DNA of 64,000 bases, taken from positions 62,001 to 126,000 of the forward strand of contig NZ_SOBT01000008.1 of assembly GCF_004364935.1 (NCBI RefSeq), written 5' to 3'. Made by a program: the position numbers and the translations under genes. Positions 44,467-53,490 of this stretch are shown here, piece after piece; the first letter of the stretch is position 1, and the number at the start of each line of letters is the position of its first letter. The stretch comes from Panacagrimonas perspica. Lineage in GTDB: Bacteria; Pseudomonadota; Gammaproteobacteria; Nevskiales; Nevskiaceae. Under the pieces are notes generated by a model. It was not told where the DNA came from. It saw nothing but the letters and a program-made list of their open reading frames with translations, and did not search any database.

Positions 44467-45138
44467 ATGCCCGATTTTTCTCTCCTGGCCCAGCAGATCG
44501 CGATCTGGGCCGTGCCGGTTCTGCTCGCCATCACCGTGCACGAGGCCTCGCACGGATTCGTCGCCCGACACTACGGCGACGATACGGCTGCGCGTGCCGG
44601 ACGCCTGACACTCAACCCGATCAAGCACATCGATCCGATCGGCACGGTCGTGCTGCCGCTGGTGCTGCTGCTGTTCGGCAGTCCGTTCCTGTTCGGTTGG
44701 GCCAAGCCGGTGCCGGTGAACTTCGGCAACCTGCGCTCGCCGCTGCGCGACATGGCGGTCGTCGCCGCCGCGGGCCCCGCCTCCAACCTGATCATGGCCT
44801 TCGGCTGGGCGGCGATCCTGTGGGCGTATCTGACGATGGGCGCCGCGCCGGGCGGCTGGACCTTGCTGCGCGACATGTGCATCGCGGGCGTCGGCATCAA
44901 CGTGATCCTGATGGTGCTGAACCTGATTCCGCTGCCGCCGCTGGATGGCGGCCGCATCGCCGTGGGCCTGCTGCCGCGTTCGCTGGCCCTGCCGCTGTCG
45001 AAAGTCGAACCCTGGGGGATGGTGATCCTGGTCATGCTGCTGGCCACCGGCGTGCTCGGGCAGGTTCTCTCGCTGCCGCTGTCCCTCGTCGAAGGCCTGA
45101 TCTACCAGTCGATCGGCATCAACGTGACCGAATCCTGA
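44467..45138 (+). CDS. Site-2 (M50) family metalloprotease, integral membrane
   Basis: A 223-residue protein with about five helices. The zinc motif HEASH (H25, E26, H29) is in the first membrane region, [12 protein letters not shown] follows, and a distal [12 protein letters not shown] carries the third ligand D160. These are the M50 signatures of the compact class of S2P-like proteases. Such genes often stand next to trpS. Substrate unknown. GATAAT (44456-44461) is 5 nt before the ATG, hinting at a leaderless start. Confidence 0.9.
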   Translation: MPDFSLLAQQIAIWAVPVLLAITVHEASHGFVARHYGDDTAARAGRLTLNPIKHIDPIGTVVLPLVLLLFGSPFLFGWAKPVPVNFGNLRSPLRDMAVVAAAGPASNLIMAFGWAAILWAYLTMGAAPGGWTLLRDMCIAGVGINVILMVLNLIPLPPLDGGRIAVGLLPRSLALPLSKVEPWGMVILVMLLATGVLGQVLSLPLSLVEGLIYQSIGINVTES

Positions 45139-45146
45139 TCCATCGC

Positions 45147-46178
45147 ATGAGCCCCATCGCCGCTTCCTCCGCCCAGTGCCCCGTCGTCCTTTCGGGGATC
45201 CAGCCGTCCGGCCGCCTGACGCTGGGCAATTACCTGGGCGCGATCAAGAACTGGGTGCCGCTGTCGGACACGCACGACTGCCACTACATGCTGGTGGACC
45301 TGCACGCCATCACCGTGCGCCAGGACCCCAAGGTCCTGCGCGATCGCTGCTTCGAATTCATCTCGCTGTACCTGGCCTGCGGCCTGGATCCGGTGAAGAA
45401 CGTGCTGTTCGTGCAGAGCCACGTGCCGGCGCACGCGCGCCTGTCCTGGGTGCTCAACTGCTACACGCAGATGGGCGAACTCAGCCGCATGACGCAGTTC
45501 AAGGACAAGAGCGCGAAGAACGTCGACAACATCAACGCCGGTCTCTTCGACTACCCGGTACTGATGGCGGCCGACATCCTGCTGTACGACGCCACCGGCG
45601 TGCCGGTGGGCGACGACCAGAAGCAGCACCTGGAGCTGACGCGCGACGTCGCCATCCGCTTCAACAACGCGCATGGCACCAAGGAGAAGCCGATCTTCGT
45701 GGTGCCCGAGCCGATGATCCCGCCGGTGGGCGCGCGCATCATGGGCCTGCAGGATCCCACCGCGAAGATGAGCAAGTCCGGCGACGCCGAGACCGACGCG
45801 ATCTACCTGCTCGACCCGCCGGACACGATCACGCGCAAGCTCAAGCGCGCGGTCACCGACCTGGGCAGCGAGGTGCGGTTCGACATCAAGGAGAAGCCCG
45901 GCATCTCCAACCTGATGTCGATCCTGGCGGCTACCACGGGACAGTCGATCGACGCCATCGGTGCTGCGTACAACGGGCAGGGCTACGGCAAGCTCAAGGG
46001 CGCGGTGGCCGAGGCGGTCGTCGAATGTCTCAAGCCCGTGCAGGAGCGTTACCAAGCCCTGCGCGCGGACGAAGCCGGCCTGATGCGCGTGCTGCGCGAC
46101 GGCGCGGCCCGCGCACAACTCAAGGCCGACGCCACGTTGAAGCGCGTGCACGAGGCGCTCGGGTTCATTCCCGAATGA
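45147..46178 (+). CDS. trpS: Tryptophanyl-tRNA synthetase
   Basis: Class I aminoacyl-tRNA synthetase that charges tRNA-Trp. The 343 residues include the HIGH-equivalent [13 protein letters not shown] (20-32) and KMSKS at 207-211, plus the motif [15 protein letters not shown] that contacts the tRNA acceptor and Trp. From the ATG at 45147 the N-terminus is normal; the frame stays open upstream but there is no family match there. It is the second gene of an operon that starts with the M50 protease; its stop overlaps the GNAT gene. Confidence 0.95.
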   Translation: MSPIAASSAQCPVVLSGIQPSGRLTLGNYLGAIKNWVPLSDTHDCHYMLVDLHAITVRQDPKVLRDRCFEFISLYLACGLDPVKNVLFVQSHVPAHARLSWVLNCYTQMGELSRMTQFKDKSAKNVDNINAGLFDYPVLMAADILLYDATGVPVGDDQKQHLELTRDVAIRFNNAHGTKEKPIFVVPEPMIPPVGARIMGLQDPTAKMSKSGDAETDAIYLLDPPDTITRKLKRAVTDLGSEVRFDIKEKPGISNLMSILAATTGQSIDAIGAAYNGQGYGKLKGAVAEAVVECLKPVQERYQALRADEAGLMRVLRDGAARAQLKADATLKRVHEALGFIPE

Positions 46179-46633
46179 AGCTGCGTCTGATCGAGATCGG
46201 TGCGGATGGAACGCCGGCGCGTTGCCCCGGCACGATTCCGCCGGCGGGCCGTGACGTGCTCGAGGGCACGGCGAACCTCTACGAAGCCACCGGTTTCCAT
46301 CCGCCGTGGATCGGCTATCTGGCCGATCGTGACGGCGACGTCGTCGGCGCCTGCGCGTTCAAGGCGCCGCCGCAGGATGGACGGGTGGAGATCGCCTACA
46401 TGACGTTTCCCGAATACGAAGGTCGCGGCATCGCCGCCGAGATGGCGCGCCAGCTGGTGCAGGTTGCGCGGAGCGCGGACCCGGCACTCACGGTGATCGC
46501 GCAGACGCTGCCGCAGGAAACCGCATCGACCGCCATCCTGCGCAAGCAGGGCTTCACGTTCGAAACCGAAGTGCAGCATCCGGATGACGGTCTCATCTGG
46601 CAGTGGATGCTGACGCCGGAGCAGCGCGCATGA
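46175..46633 (+). CDS. GNAT-family N-acetyltransferase
   Basis: A 152-residue enzyme that transfers acetyl from acetyl-CoA to an unknown acceptor. The central signature is [22 protein letters not shown], where the Q/RxxGxG/A loop (EGRGIA) binds CoA. The late [16 protein letters not shown] is the usual C-terminal motif. It overlaps trpS (ATGA) and scpA (ATGA), so it is translated with them. Its target cannot be predicted. Confidence 0.85.
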   Translation: MKLRLIEIGADGTPARCPGTIPPAGRDVLEGTANLYEATGFHPPWIGYLADRDGDVVGACAFKAPPQDGRVEIAYMTFPEYEGRGIAAEMARQLVQVARSADPALTVIAQTLPQETASTAILRKQGFTFETEVQHPDDGLIWQWMLTPEQRA

Positions 46634-47508
46634 ACGAATCCGACGCGGTGGTCGAGAGCCCGGCGGATCTGCCGCTGGCCGGTGACGCCGACCGCCATGT
46701 GAAGGTCAACGGCCAGCCGCTGGAGAAGATGCCGGAGGATCTGTACATCCCGCCGGATGCGCTCGAGGTGTTCCTCGAAGCCTTCGAAGGGCCGCTCGAT
46801 CTGTTGCTGTACCTGATCCGGCGCCAGAACCTCAACATTCTCGACATCCCGGTCCTCAAGATCACGCAGCAGTACATGCAGTACATCGGGCTGATGCAGG
46901 ACATGCGGCTGGAGCTCGCGGCCGAGTACCTGCTGATGGCGGCGCTGCTGGCGGAGATCAAGTCGCGCATCCTGCTGCCGCGGCAGATGACCGAAGAGGA
47001 AGACGTCTCGGATCCGCGCATGGAGCTGGTGCGCCGGCTGCAGGAATACGAGCGCTTCAAGACGGCGGCCGAGACGCTCGACGGGCTGCCCCGGATGGGG
47101 CGCGAACTCCATCGTGCATCCGCACGTCCCGAAGTGATTCCCAGCGACGCGCCGCTGCCGCGACCGGGTTTGCGCGAGTTGATGCTGGCGTTTCGCGAGG
47201 TGATGCTGCGTGCGGAATTGTTCACGCGTCATCAGGTCACGCGCGAGCCGCTGACGGTGCGCGAACGCATGACGCACATCCTGGAGCGCGTGAGTGCCGG
47301 CACGGCTCGATTCGCCGATCTGTGCGATCCCGAAGAGGGCCGCATGGGCGTCGTGGTGTGCCTGCTGGCGCTGCTCGAGATGGTGAAGCTGTCGATGATC
47401 GACCTCGTGCAGGACGGTCCGTTTGCGGAATTGATGATTGGGGCGGCCAAGCCGCGCGAATACGTCGAGGTCAGCCAGGAACTCGACGATGACTTCAACA
47501 GCCAGTGA
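46630..47508 (+). CDS. scpA: Segregation and condensation protein A
   Basis: The kleisin subunit of the SMC-ScpAB complex that compacts and segregates the chromosome. The 292 residues contain the family core EVFLEAFEGPLDLLLYLIRR, then NILDIPVLKITQQYMQYI and AAEYLLMAALLAEIKSRILLP. The C-terminal winged helix VVVCLLALLEMVKLSMIDLVQ follows the kleisin plan. The ATG overlaps the GNAT stop. scpB follows 51 bp downstream. Confidence 0.94.
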   Translation: MNESDAVVESPADLPLAGDADRHVKVNGQPLEKMPEDLYIPPDALEVFLEAFEGPLDLLLYLIRRQNLNILDIPVLKITQQYMQYIGLMQDMRLELAAEYLLMAALLAEIKSRILLPRQMTEEEDVSDPRMELVRRLQEYERFKTAAETLDGLPRMGRELHRASARPEVIPSDAPLPRPGLRELMLAFREVMLRAELFTRHQVTREPLTVRERMTHILERVSAGTARFADLCDPEEGRMGVVVCLLALLEMVKLSMIDLVQDGPFAELMIGAAKPREYVEVSQELDDDFNSQ

Positions 47509-47559
47509 GGCCCGACGTCTCCGCCAGCGGAGAGCCGGACCCGAGATCGGAAGATCCAG

Positions 47560-48318
47560 ATGAACGACACCCCGCCTGAAGAAGACGCGAACCAGGCCGA
47601 GCTTCCGGTCTCGGAAGCCGCGACCGATCCTGCCGTTCTGACGCGCCTCGAGCACATTCTCGAGGCGCTGCTGCTGGCGTCGGATTCGCCGCTGTCGCTC
47701 GAACAGCTCTCGCGCCTGCTCGGGCCCGAGCTGGGCGTGACCAAGAAGGACCTGCGCGCCGCGCTCGACCAGCTCGCCGAGCGCGTCGCCCACGGCGCCA
47801 CCGAACTGCGCGAAGTCGGCAGCGGCTTCCGCTTGCAGGTGAAGGCCGACTACGCCGAGTGGGTCGGCCGCCTGTGGCAGGAGAAGCCGCCGAAGTATTC
47901 GCGCGCGCTGCTCGAGACGCTGGCGTTGATCTGCTATCGCCAGCCGATCACGCGTGGCGAGATCGAGGACGTGCGTGGCGTCGCCGTGTCGACGAACATC
48001 CTGCGTACCCTGCTCGAACGCGGCTGGATCCGTGAGCTCGGCGTGCGGGAAGTGCCGGGTCGTCCGGCGCTGTTCGGCACGACGCATCAGTTTCTGGACG
48101 ACTTCAATCTGCGTTCGCTCGACCAGCTTCCTTCGCTGCCCGAGATCAAGGATCTCGATCAGCTCGACGTCGCGCTCGCGCGACTCGGAGAAGCCGCGGA
48201 GCAGGCGGTGGCAGGTGCCGCTGCCGAAGCAGAGGACGAAGCCGCTGCGGTGACCGATGCCCCGGCGACGGAGTCGGCTGCGCCGGACGACGTTCCCTCC
48301 AACACCCGACTTCACTGA
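47560..48318 (+). CDS. scpB: Segregation and condensation protein B
   Basis: ScpB dimers wrap the middle of ScpA in the condensin complex. The 252 residues hold two winged-helix domains: HILEALLLASDSPLSLEQLSR and LETLALICYRQPITRGEIEDVRG with TLLERGWIRELG. Both are diagnostic. The last 50 residues are Ala/Glu/Asp-rich and probably disordered, as in many proteobacteria. rluB begins 13 bp after the stop. Confidence 0.94.
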   Translation: MNDTPPEEDANQAELPVSEAATDPAVLTRLEHILEALLLASDSPLSLEQLSRLLGPELGVTKKDLRAALDQLAERVAHGATELREVGSGFRLQVKADYAEWVGRLWQEKPPKYSRALLETLALICYRQPITRGEIEDVRGVAVSTNILRTLLERGWIRELGVREVPGRPALFGTTHQFLDDFNLRSLDQLPSLPEIKDLDQLDVALARLGEAAEQAVAGAAAEAEDEAAAVTDAPATESAAPDDVPSNTRLH

Positions 48319-48331
48319 GTACGCCGAACCC

Positions 48332-49801
48332 GTGACCGAACGCATCCAGAAACTGCTCGCTACCGCCGGCATCGCCAGTCGCCGCGCGATCGAGGACTGG
48401 ATCGCCGAGGGGCGCATCACCGTCAACGGTCGCCCGGCCGAGATCGGACAGAGGGTCAATCACGACGATAACGTTCGCGTCGATGGACGCCTCGTGGCGC
48501 TGGCGCGCAAGGCCGCGCCGGTGCGCGTGATCCTGTTCCGCAAGAAGACCGGCGAACTGGTGACGCGTGACGATCCGGATGGACGCCGCACGGTGTTCCG
48601 CAAGCTGCCGGAACTGCAGACGGGGCGCTGGATCGCCGTGGGTCGTCTCGACATCAACACCTCGGGCCTGCTGCTGATGACCACCGACGGCGAACTCGCG
48701 CGCCGCCTGACGCACCCGAGTTTCGAGGTCACGCGCACGTACGCGGTACGTGTGCTCGGCGAGATGACCGACGAGATCCGCAGGCGCCTGCTCAAGGGCG
48801 TGGAACTGGAAGACGGTCCGGCCAAGTGCGAATCGCTGAAGTCCGCGGATCCGCCGGACGCGGAGGACGCCGAGGGCGCCGCCAACCGCTGGTACGAGAT
48901 CACGATGCGCGAGGGGCGCAACCGCATCGTGCGACGCCTGTTCGAGGCCGTCGACATGCAGGTCAGCCGCCTGATCCGCATTGCCTACGGCCCGGTGCAA
49001 CTGGGTCGTGGCATCAAGGCGGGAAGTTATCGCGAGGCCACGCCCGACGAGATGCAGGCCTTGCTGCGCGCCGTGAAGCTCGACGAGGAAGGCGCGAGCG
49101 CGCCGGCCGGCGGCGCGCCGGCGCGGCACTACCCGACGCGTGCGCCACGAAGAGAAGACGAGGACGCGCAGTCCGATCGACGTCCGCCGCATGCGGAGAA
49201 GCGGCCGCGCACGTCATCAGCGGACGGCAGGCCGTCCGATCGCAAGTCTCCGGATGCGCGTGCCGCGAAGGGAAGGCCGTCTGCAGCCGCCAAGCCGTTT
49301 GCTCGGCGTGAGCGGCACGAGGACGAGCAGGCCGATCGGCGCAAACCTCATTCTGGGAATCGGTCGCGGACGGGATCACGTGATGCCGCGCCGACCGATC
49401 GCAAGCCTTCCGATGCGCGCGGTGCAAAGGGAAGACCGCCCGCAGCCGCGAGGCCATTCGCGCGGGATGAGCGACGCGAGGATGCGCAAGGCGATCGGCG
49501 CAAGCCGCATGCAGAGAAGCGGTCACGCACCGGATCACCGGACGCCAGGCCGTCGGACCGCAAGCCTTCCGATGCACGTGCCGCGAAAGGAAGACCGCCT
49601 GCAGGCGCGAAGCCGTTCGCTCGCGAAGAGCGCAGCGAGAAGAAGCGTTCGGGCGGGACGTCCGATTCGAAGCGCGGCGAAGGCAAAACCTCCGCTCGAC
49701 CGTCATCGGGTGCCAAGAGGCCTTTCTCCGCGGCACGCCCGTCGTACCCGTCCAGCGGGAAACATTCGGTGCGGCGCGGCGGGCCCAAAAAGGCGAAGTA
49801 G
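48332..49801 (+). CDS. rluB: 23S rRNA pseudouridine(2605) synthase RluB with long basic repeat tail
   Basis: RluB makes pseudouridine 2605 in 23S rRNA. From the GTG at 48332 the protein is 489 residues. The N-terminal S4 domain (RIQKLLATAGIASRRAIEDWI) binds RNA, and the catalytic domain holds GRLDINTSGLLLMTTDGELAR with the catalytic Asp, LTHPSFEVTRTYAVRV and REGRNRIVRRLFEAVDMQV. The catalytic part ends near residue 265; the remaining 220 residues form a strongly basic tail, about 53-residue units repeated three times, then a Ser/Lys/Arg end. Long tails are known in RluB of related bacteria and probably add RNA affinity. A 53-residue exact-style repeat is unusual. Confidence 0.93.
   Translation: MTERIQKLLATAGIASRRAIEDWIAEGRITVNGRPAEIGQRVNHDDNVRVDGRLVALARKAAPVRVILFRKKTGELVTRDDPDGRRTVFRKLPELQTGRWIAVGRLDINTSGLLLMTTDGELARRLTHPSFEVTRTYAVRVLGEMTDEIRRRLLKGVELEDGPAKCESLKSADPPDAEDAEGAANRWYEITMREGRNRIVRRLFEAVDMQVSRLIRIAYGPVQLGRGIKAGSYREATPDEMQALLRAVKLDEEGASAPAGGAPARHYPTRAPRREDEDAQSDRRPPHAEKRPRTSSADGRPSDRKSPDARAAKGRPSAAAKPFARRERHEDEQADRRKPHSGNRSRTGSRDAAPTDRKPSDARGAKGRPPAAARPFARDERREDAQGDRRKPHAEKRSRTGSPDARPSDRKPSDARAAKGRPPAGAKPFAREERSEKKRSGGTSDSKRGEGKTSARPSSGAKRPFSAARPSYPSSGKHSVRRGGPKKAK
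49148..49630 (+). repeat. Three tandem 159-165 bp coding repeats in the rluB tail
   Basis: Units of 55, 53 and 53 residues begin at 49148, 49313 and 49472. Each contains DRRxPH, RPSDRK or similar, DAR, AKGRP and KPFAR. The reading frame is kept; the repeats probably expand and shrink by slippage. Confidence 0.85.
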
Positions 49802-49845
49802 CGTCGGGTTCCTGGGGAACGCCGCACGGGCTCCAGACGGCAAAC

Positions 49846-49900
49846 GGGGCTGACGCCCCTCCTACAAAATCGAGATGTCTGTAGGAGGGGCGTCAGCCCC
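49846..49900. repeat. Palindromic repeat with inward-facing GTAGG ends
   Basis: A perfect 21-bp inverted repeat: GGGGCTGACGCCCCTCCTAC plus A (49846-49866) and its complement (49880-49900), centre 13 nt. The GTAGG motif lies at the loop side, the reverse of the other GTAG repeats. It separates convergent rluB and the yciK-like gene. Confidence 0.85.
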
Positions 49901-49931
49901 GACAAGACCTGCGCAGCTTACGCAGACTCCG

Positions 49932-50672
49932 CTAGAACGCCTGTCCGCTGACGCCGCGGCTCTCGGGGCCGAGCAGCCACAGCAATCGCGCCAGTCGCGA
50001 CTCGGGTGTCGGCGTCGCGGCCGCCGATTCCCCGGCGTAACCCTTCGTGCGGAAGTCGGTCCGCATCGGGCCCGGGTCGAAGCTGTTGAAGCGCAGGCCG
50101 GCCTCATTGCGCAGTTCCAGTGCGAACTCGGCAATCAGCGTTTCCGCTGCATGCTTGGCGATGCCGTAGATGCCGTGGAATGCGCGCACCCGGCGACCAC
50201 CGTCGTCCGACACCTGGACCACGGACGCGTCGGGCGACTTGCGCAGCAGCGGAAGGCACACGCGCGTGAGCGTGTACGGCGCCGTGAGATTCACCTGCAG
50301 CGAGTCGAGCCATTCGCGCGGCTCGAGGTCTTCGAGCGTCGCGAAACCCTTGAAGTGCGCGGCGGCGTGGACGATGCCGTCGAGGCGACCGAAGTTCTGC
50401 TCGATGGTCGTGGCAAGGGCCTCGTACTCGCCCCAGGTCGCGGTCATCAGGTTCATTGGCAGGATGGCGGCCTGCGTGCCGCCGGCGGCCTCGATGCGGT
50501 CGTAGACAGCCTCCAGCTTCTTCACGGTGCGCCCCGTCAGCACCACGGTGGCGCCGAGCGTCGAGCAGGCGACGGCGAGCGCGCCGCCGAGGCCACCGCC
50601 AGCGCCGGTGATCAGGATGACGCGGTCGCGCAGCAGGTTGGCGGCCGGGGTGTAGTCGAATTCGAGAGTCAC
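49932..50672 (-). CDS. yciK: Short-chain dehydrogenase/reductase, YciK family
   Basis: A 246-residue NAD(P)-binding oxidoreductase. The Rossmann glycine motif TGAGGGLGGALA is at residues 20-31, and the catalytic Tyr and Lys are in GIYGIAKHAAE (YxxxK) near 165. The NTAPYTLT-like segment and PGPMRTDFR match YciK. The substrate of YciK is not established. It is the last gene of the mtaD-ubiG-mupP line, 56 bp after mupP, in the same order as in Pseudomonas. The GTG start at 50672 is chosen for family length. Confidence 0.86.
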   Translation of the reverse strand: MTLEFDYTPAANLLRDRVILITGAGGGLGGALAVACSTLGATVVLTGRTVKKLEAVYDRIEAAGGTQAAILPMNLMTATWGEYEALATTIEQNFGRLDGIVHAAAHFKGFATLEDLEPREWLDSLQVNLTAPYTLTRVCLPLLRKSPDASVVQVSDDGGRRVRAFHGIYGIAKHAAETLIAEFALELRNEAGLRFNSFDPGPMRTDFRTKGYAGESAAATPTPESRLARLLWLLGPESRGVSGQAF

Positions 50673-50728
50673 GTCGTCGCGATGATGAGTACGGAAAAAA
50701 TGAAGATCGACGGCAGCGGAGCGATGGC

Positions 50729-51391
50729 TCAGCCGAGCAGGCCGATCAGGTCGGCGACCGTCGGCGCGAGATAGTCCGCGTTCCACTGGTCGATGGGCGT
50801 GCTGCCGGTATAGCCCCAGCCGGCACCGACGGAGCGCATCTTCGCGGCCTTGGCGGCGTCGATGTCGCGCAGGTCGTCGCCCACGTACACGCAGTCCCGC
50901 GGCTCCACGCCGAGCTGCTCGCAGGCCAGCAGCAGCGGATCGGGTGCGGGTTTCGGGTTGGGCGTGCTGTCGCCGCTGATGACGCAGGCGGCGCGCGATG
51001 CCAGGTGCAGTTCGGTCATCAGCGGCTGCGTGAGCCAGCCCGGCTTGTTGGTGACCACGCCCCAGCGCGCGCCCTGGAGTTCGATGGCCAGCAGCAGTTC
51101 GAGGATGCCGGGGAACGGCTTGGAGGCGCGGGCCAGGCCTGCGCGGTAATGCGCGAGGAAGCTGTCGCGCCGCTGCGGAAACTCGGCGTGGTCCGGCGTC
51201 ATGCCGAGGGCCACCTTGAGCAGCCCGCGCGCACCGGAGGACGCGGCGGGCCGGTAGTCGATCAACGGCAATGGCCCGAGGCCGCATTCCTGCCGGACCA
51301 GATTGGCGGCGTGGCCCAGGTCCGGCGCGGTGTCGACGAGCGTGCCGTCCAGGTCGAACAGCCAGGTTGCGGCCTTGATGCGGTCCTTCAT
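50729..51391 (-). CDS. mupP: HAD phosphatase, probable N-acetylmuramic acid 6-phosphate phosphatase MupP
   Basis: A 220-residue HAD hydrolase. Motif I is LFDLDGTLVDT (nucleophile Asp near residue 14), motif II is VVTNKPG, and motif IV is YVGDDLRDIDAAKAA. It resembles phosphoglycolate phosphatase, but the position between ubiG and the yciK-like gene is that of Pseudomonas MupP, which dephosphorylates MurNAc 6-phosphate in cell-wall recycling and gives MurNAc for AmgK/MurU. The MupP function is inferred from synteny. It overlaps ubiG by 4 bp (ATGA). Confidence 0.82.
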   Translation of the reverse strand: MKDRIKAATWLFDLDGTLVDTAPDLGHAANLVRQECGLGPLPLIDYRPAASSGARGLLKVALGMTPDHAEFPQRRDSFLAHYRAGLARASKPFPGILELLLAIELQGARWGVVTNKPGWLTQPLMTELHLASRAACVISGDSTPNPKPAPDPLLLACEQLGVEPRDCVYVGDDLRDIDAAKAAKMRSVGAGWGYTGSTPIDQWNADYLAPTVADLIGLLG

Positions 51392-52089
51392 GCGGCGCGC
51401 CGGCAGTGCAGCAGGTAGTTCACGTCCAGATCGTCCGACAAACTCGCCGATTTCAGGAACGGGTTGTAGCGCAGGCCGCGCAGCGACACGGCGTCCAGGC
51501 CTGCTTCGCGACACCACTGGGTCAGCTCGGAAGGCCGGATGAACTTGGCGTAGTCGTGCGTGCCGCGCGGCACCAGGCTCATCACGTATTCCGCGCCGAC
51601 GATGGCGAGCGCGAAGCTCTTCGGGTTGCGGTTGATCGTGGAGAACACGACGTCGCCGCCCGGCTTCACGAGCTGGGCGCAGGCGCGCACGACGCTCGAA
51701 GGGTCGGGGACGTGCTCGAGCATCTCCAGGCAGCAGACCAGGTCGAATGCGCCGGCCTGTTCGACGGCCAGCGCTTCGGCTGCGCTGCTGCGGTATTCGA
51801 TCTCGAGCCCGGACTTCACGGCGTGCTGGCGCGCAACGTCCAGCGCGGCCTCCGCCAGATCGATGCCGAGCGCCCTGGCACCCTTGGCGGCGAGCGCCTC
51901 GGTGAGGATGCCGCCGCCGCAGCCGACGTCGACGGCGCGCTTGCCGGCAAGTCCGCCGCTTGCCTGCTCGATGAAGCGCACGCGCGGCGTGTTGAGCGTA
52001 TGCAGCGGCCCCATCTCGCCCTTGGTGTCCCACCAGGTGGCGGCGAGACGGTCGAAGTGACCGATCTCCTGGCTGTTGACGTTGCTCAT
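51388..52089 (-). CDS. ubiG: Ubiquinone biosynthesis O-methyltransferase
   Basis: UbiG carries out both O-methylations of ubiquinone synthesis with SAM. The 233-residue protein has the N-terminal EIGHFDRLAATWWDTKGEM that is diagnostic, the SAM motif DVGCGGGILTEAL, and a later LEMLEHVPDP loop, followed by STINRNPKSF. The ATG at 52089 is the last base pair of the mtaD stop overlap (ATGA); translation is coupled to mtaD and mupP. Linking methionine salvage and methylation makes sense because SAM-dependent reactions feed both. Confidence 0.93.
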   Translation of the reverse strand: MSNVNSQEIGHFDRLAATWWDTKGEMGPLHTLNTPRVRFIEQASGGLAGKRAVDVGCGGGILTEALAAKGARALGIDLAEAALDVARQHAVKSGLEIEYRSSAAEALAVEQAGAFDLVCCLEMLEHVPDPSSVVRACAQLVKPGGDVVFSTINRNPKSFALAIVGAEYVMSLVPRGTHDYAKFIRPSELTQWCREAGLDAVSLRGLRYNPFLKSASLSDDLDVNYLLHCRRAA

Positions 52090-53423
52090 GGTGCGGGCTT
52101 GATCCGGGTTCGCCACTGCATGGCATTGGCGACGACGGCCTCTTCGTCGAGGGTCGTGAGGCGACGCTCGCGCATCAGCGGGCGACCCGCGACGTAGACG
52201 TCGCTGACGTCACCGCGACCGGCCGCGTAGACCAGGTGCGAGATGACGTTGTAGACGGGCTGCAGGTGCGGTGCGTTCATCTCGATGGCGATGAAGTCCG
52301 CCGCCTTGCCGGCGACGAGCGAGCCGATCTCGCCATCCATGCCCAGCGCCTTGGCGCCGCCGAGCGTGGCGGCGTGCAGCGCCTTGGCCGCGGGAAAAGC
52401 CTGTGCATCGCCCGAGATGCCCTTGGCGATCAGCGCCGCGGTGCGCATCTCGCCGAACAGGTCGAGATCGTTGTTGGACGCTGCGCCGTCGGTGCCGATG
52501 CCCAGGTTCACGCCGGCGGCGAGCAGCTTCGTCGTCGGGCAGAAGCCGCTGGCGAGCTTGAGATTGGACTCCGGGCAGTGCGCCACGTGGACGCCGAACT
52601 GCGCGGCCTCGGCGATCTCCTGGTCGGTGAGCTGCGTCATGTGCACGGCGATGAAGTCCGGCCCCAGCATTCCCAGATCCTTCAGCCGCTGCCACGGACG
52701 CTTGCCGGTCTTCTCCACGGCATCGGCCACTTCGAACGCGGTCTCGTGCACGTGCATGTGGATGCCGATGCCCAGCTCGTCGGCATAGGCGCGCGCCTTG
52801 CGAAGCGCATCGTCGCTGACCGTGTAGGGCGCATGCGGCGCGAAGACGGTACGGATCAGCGGATCGCCGCGCACGGCGTCGTGCACCGCAATTCCTTTTG
52901 CGAAGTACTCGTCCGGGCCCGCGGCCCAGGCGCTGGGGAAGTCGATGATGATCAGGTTCACCACGGCCCGCATGCCGGCGGCGGAGAAGCTCTCGGCCGA
53001 CGCGTCCGGGAAGAAATACATGTCGTTGGCGCAGGTGACGCCGCCGCGGATGAATTCGGCTGCCGACAGGCGCACGCCGTCGAGGCAGAAGGCCCGCGAC
53101 ACATGCGCGCCCTCGGCCGGCCAGATGTGGTTCTGCAGCCAGTCCATCAACGACAGATCGTCGGCCAAGCCGCGCAGCAGGCTCATCGCCGCGTGCGTAT
53201 GCAGATTCACGAGCCCCGGCATGACGACGTGGTGCGGCAACTCGCGCAGTTCACGTGCCGCGTAGCGTGCGCGGGCATCTGCCGCCGGCAGGATGGCCAG
53301 GATGCGGCCGGCGTCGACCGCGATGGCGTGATCGGTCAGTACCGTGCCGGCGGGTTCCACCGGCACGACGGCCGAGGGAATCACCAGCAGGTCGATCGCT
53401 TGAGGAGCGTCGGGAGAGGCCAC
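52086..53423 (-). CDS. mtaD: 5-methylthioadenosine deaminase, TRZ/ATZ-family amidohydrolase
   Basis: A 445-residue metal-dependent deaminase. The HxH motif is in [12 protein letters not shown] (H75, H77), followed by [16 protein letters not shown] and the metal Asp in [17 protein letters not shown]. It is nearly collinear with Pseudomonas MtaD (PA3170), which deaminates methylthioadenosine to methylthioinosine in methionine salvage. mtnA is divergent next door and ubiG follows, the same as in Pseudomonas. The start is uncertain: the GTG at 53423 gives the family length, though the frame stays open to 53513 and would overlap mtnA. Confidence 0.85.
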   Translation of the reverse strand: MASPDAPQAIDLLVIPSAVVPVEPAGTVLTDHAIAVDAGRILAILPAADARARYAARELRELPHHVVMPGLVNLHTHAAMSLLRGLADDLSLMDWLQNHIWPAEGAHVSRAFCLDGVRLSAAEFIRGGVTCANDMYFFPDASAESFSAAGMRAVVNLIIIDFPSAWAAGPDEYFAKGIAVHDAVRGDPLIRTVFAPHAPYTVSDDALRKARAYADELGIGIHMHVHETAFEVADAVEKTGKRPWQRLKDLGMLGPDFIAVHMTQLTDQEIAEAAQFGVHVAHCPESNLKLASGFCPTTKLLAAGVNLGIGTDGAASNNDLDLFGEMRTAALIAKGISGDAQAFPAAKALHAATLGGAKALGMDGEIGSLVAGKAADFIAIEMNAPHLQPVYNVISHLVYAAGRGDVSDVYVAGRPLMRERRLTTLDEEAVVANAMQWRTRIKPAP

Positions 53424-53444
53424 AGGGAGTTCACGCGCGGTCGT

Positions 53445-53466
53445 TACAATTCCAGCCCCGAATTCT
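53445..53466. promoter_or_regulatory. Compact divergent promoter region of mtnA and mtaD
   Basis: TACAAT (53445-53450, plus) is a candidate -10 for mtnA. TAGAAT (53466-53461, minus) is a candidate -10 for mtaD. The predicted start sites fall only a few bases apart, so one regulator could control both genes. The -35 boxes are weak. Confidence 0.45.
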
Positions 53467-53490
53467 AGCGGCATGCACGGAGATGCATTC

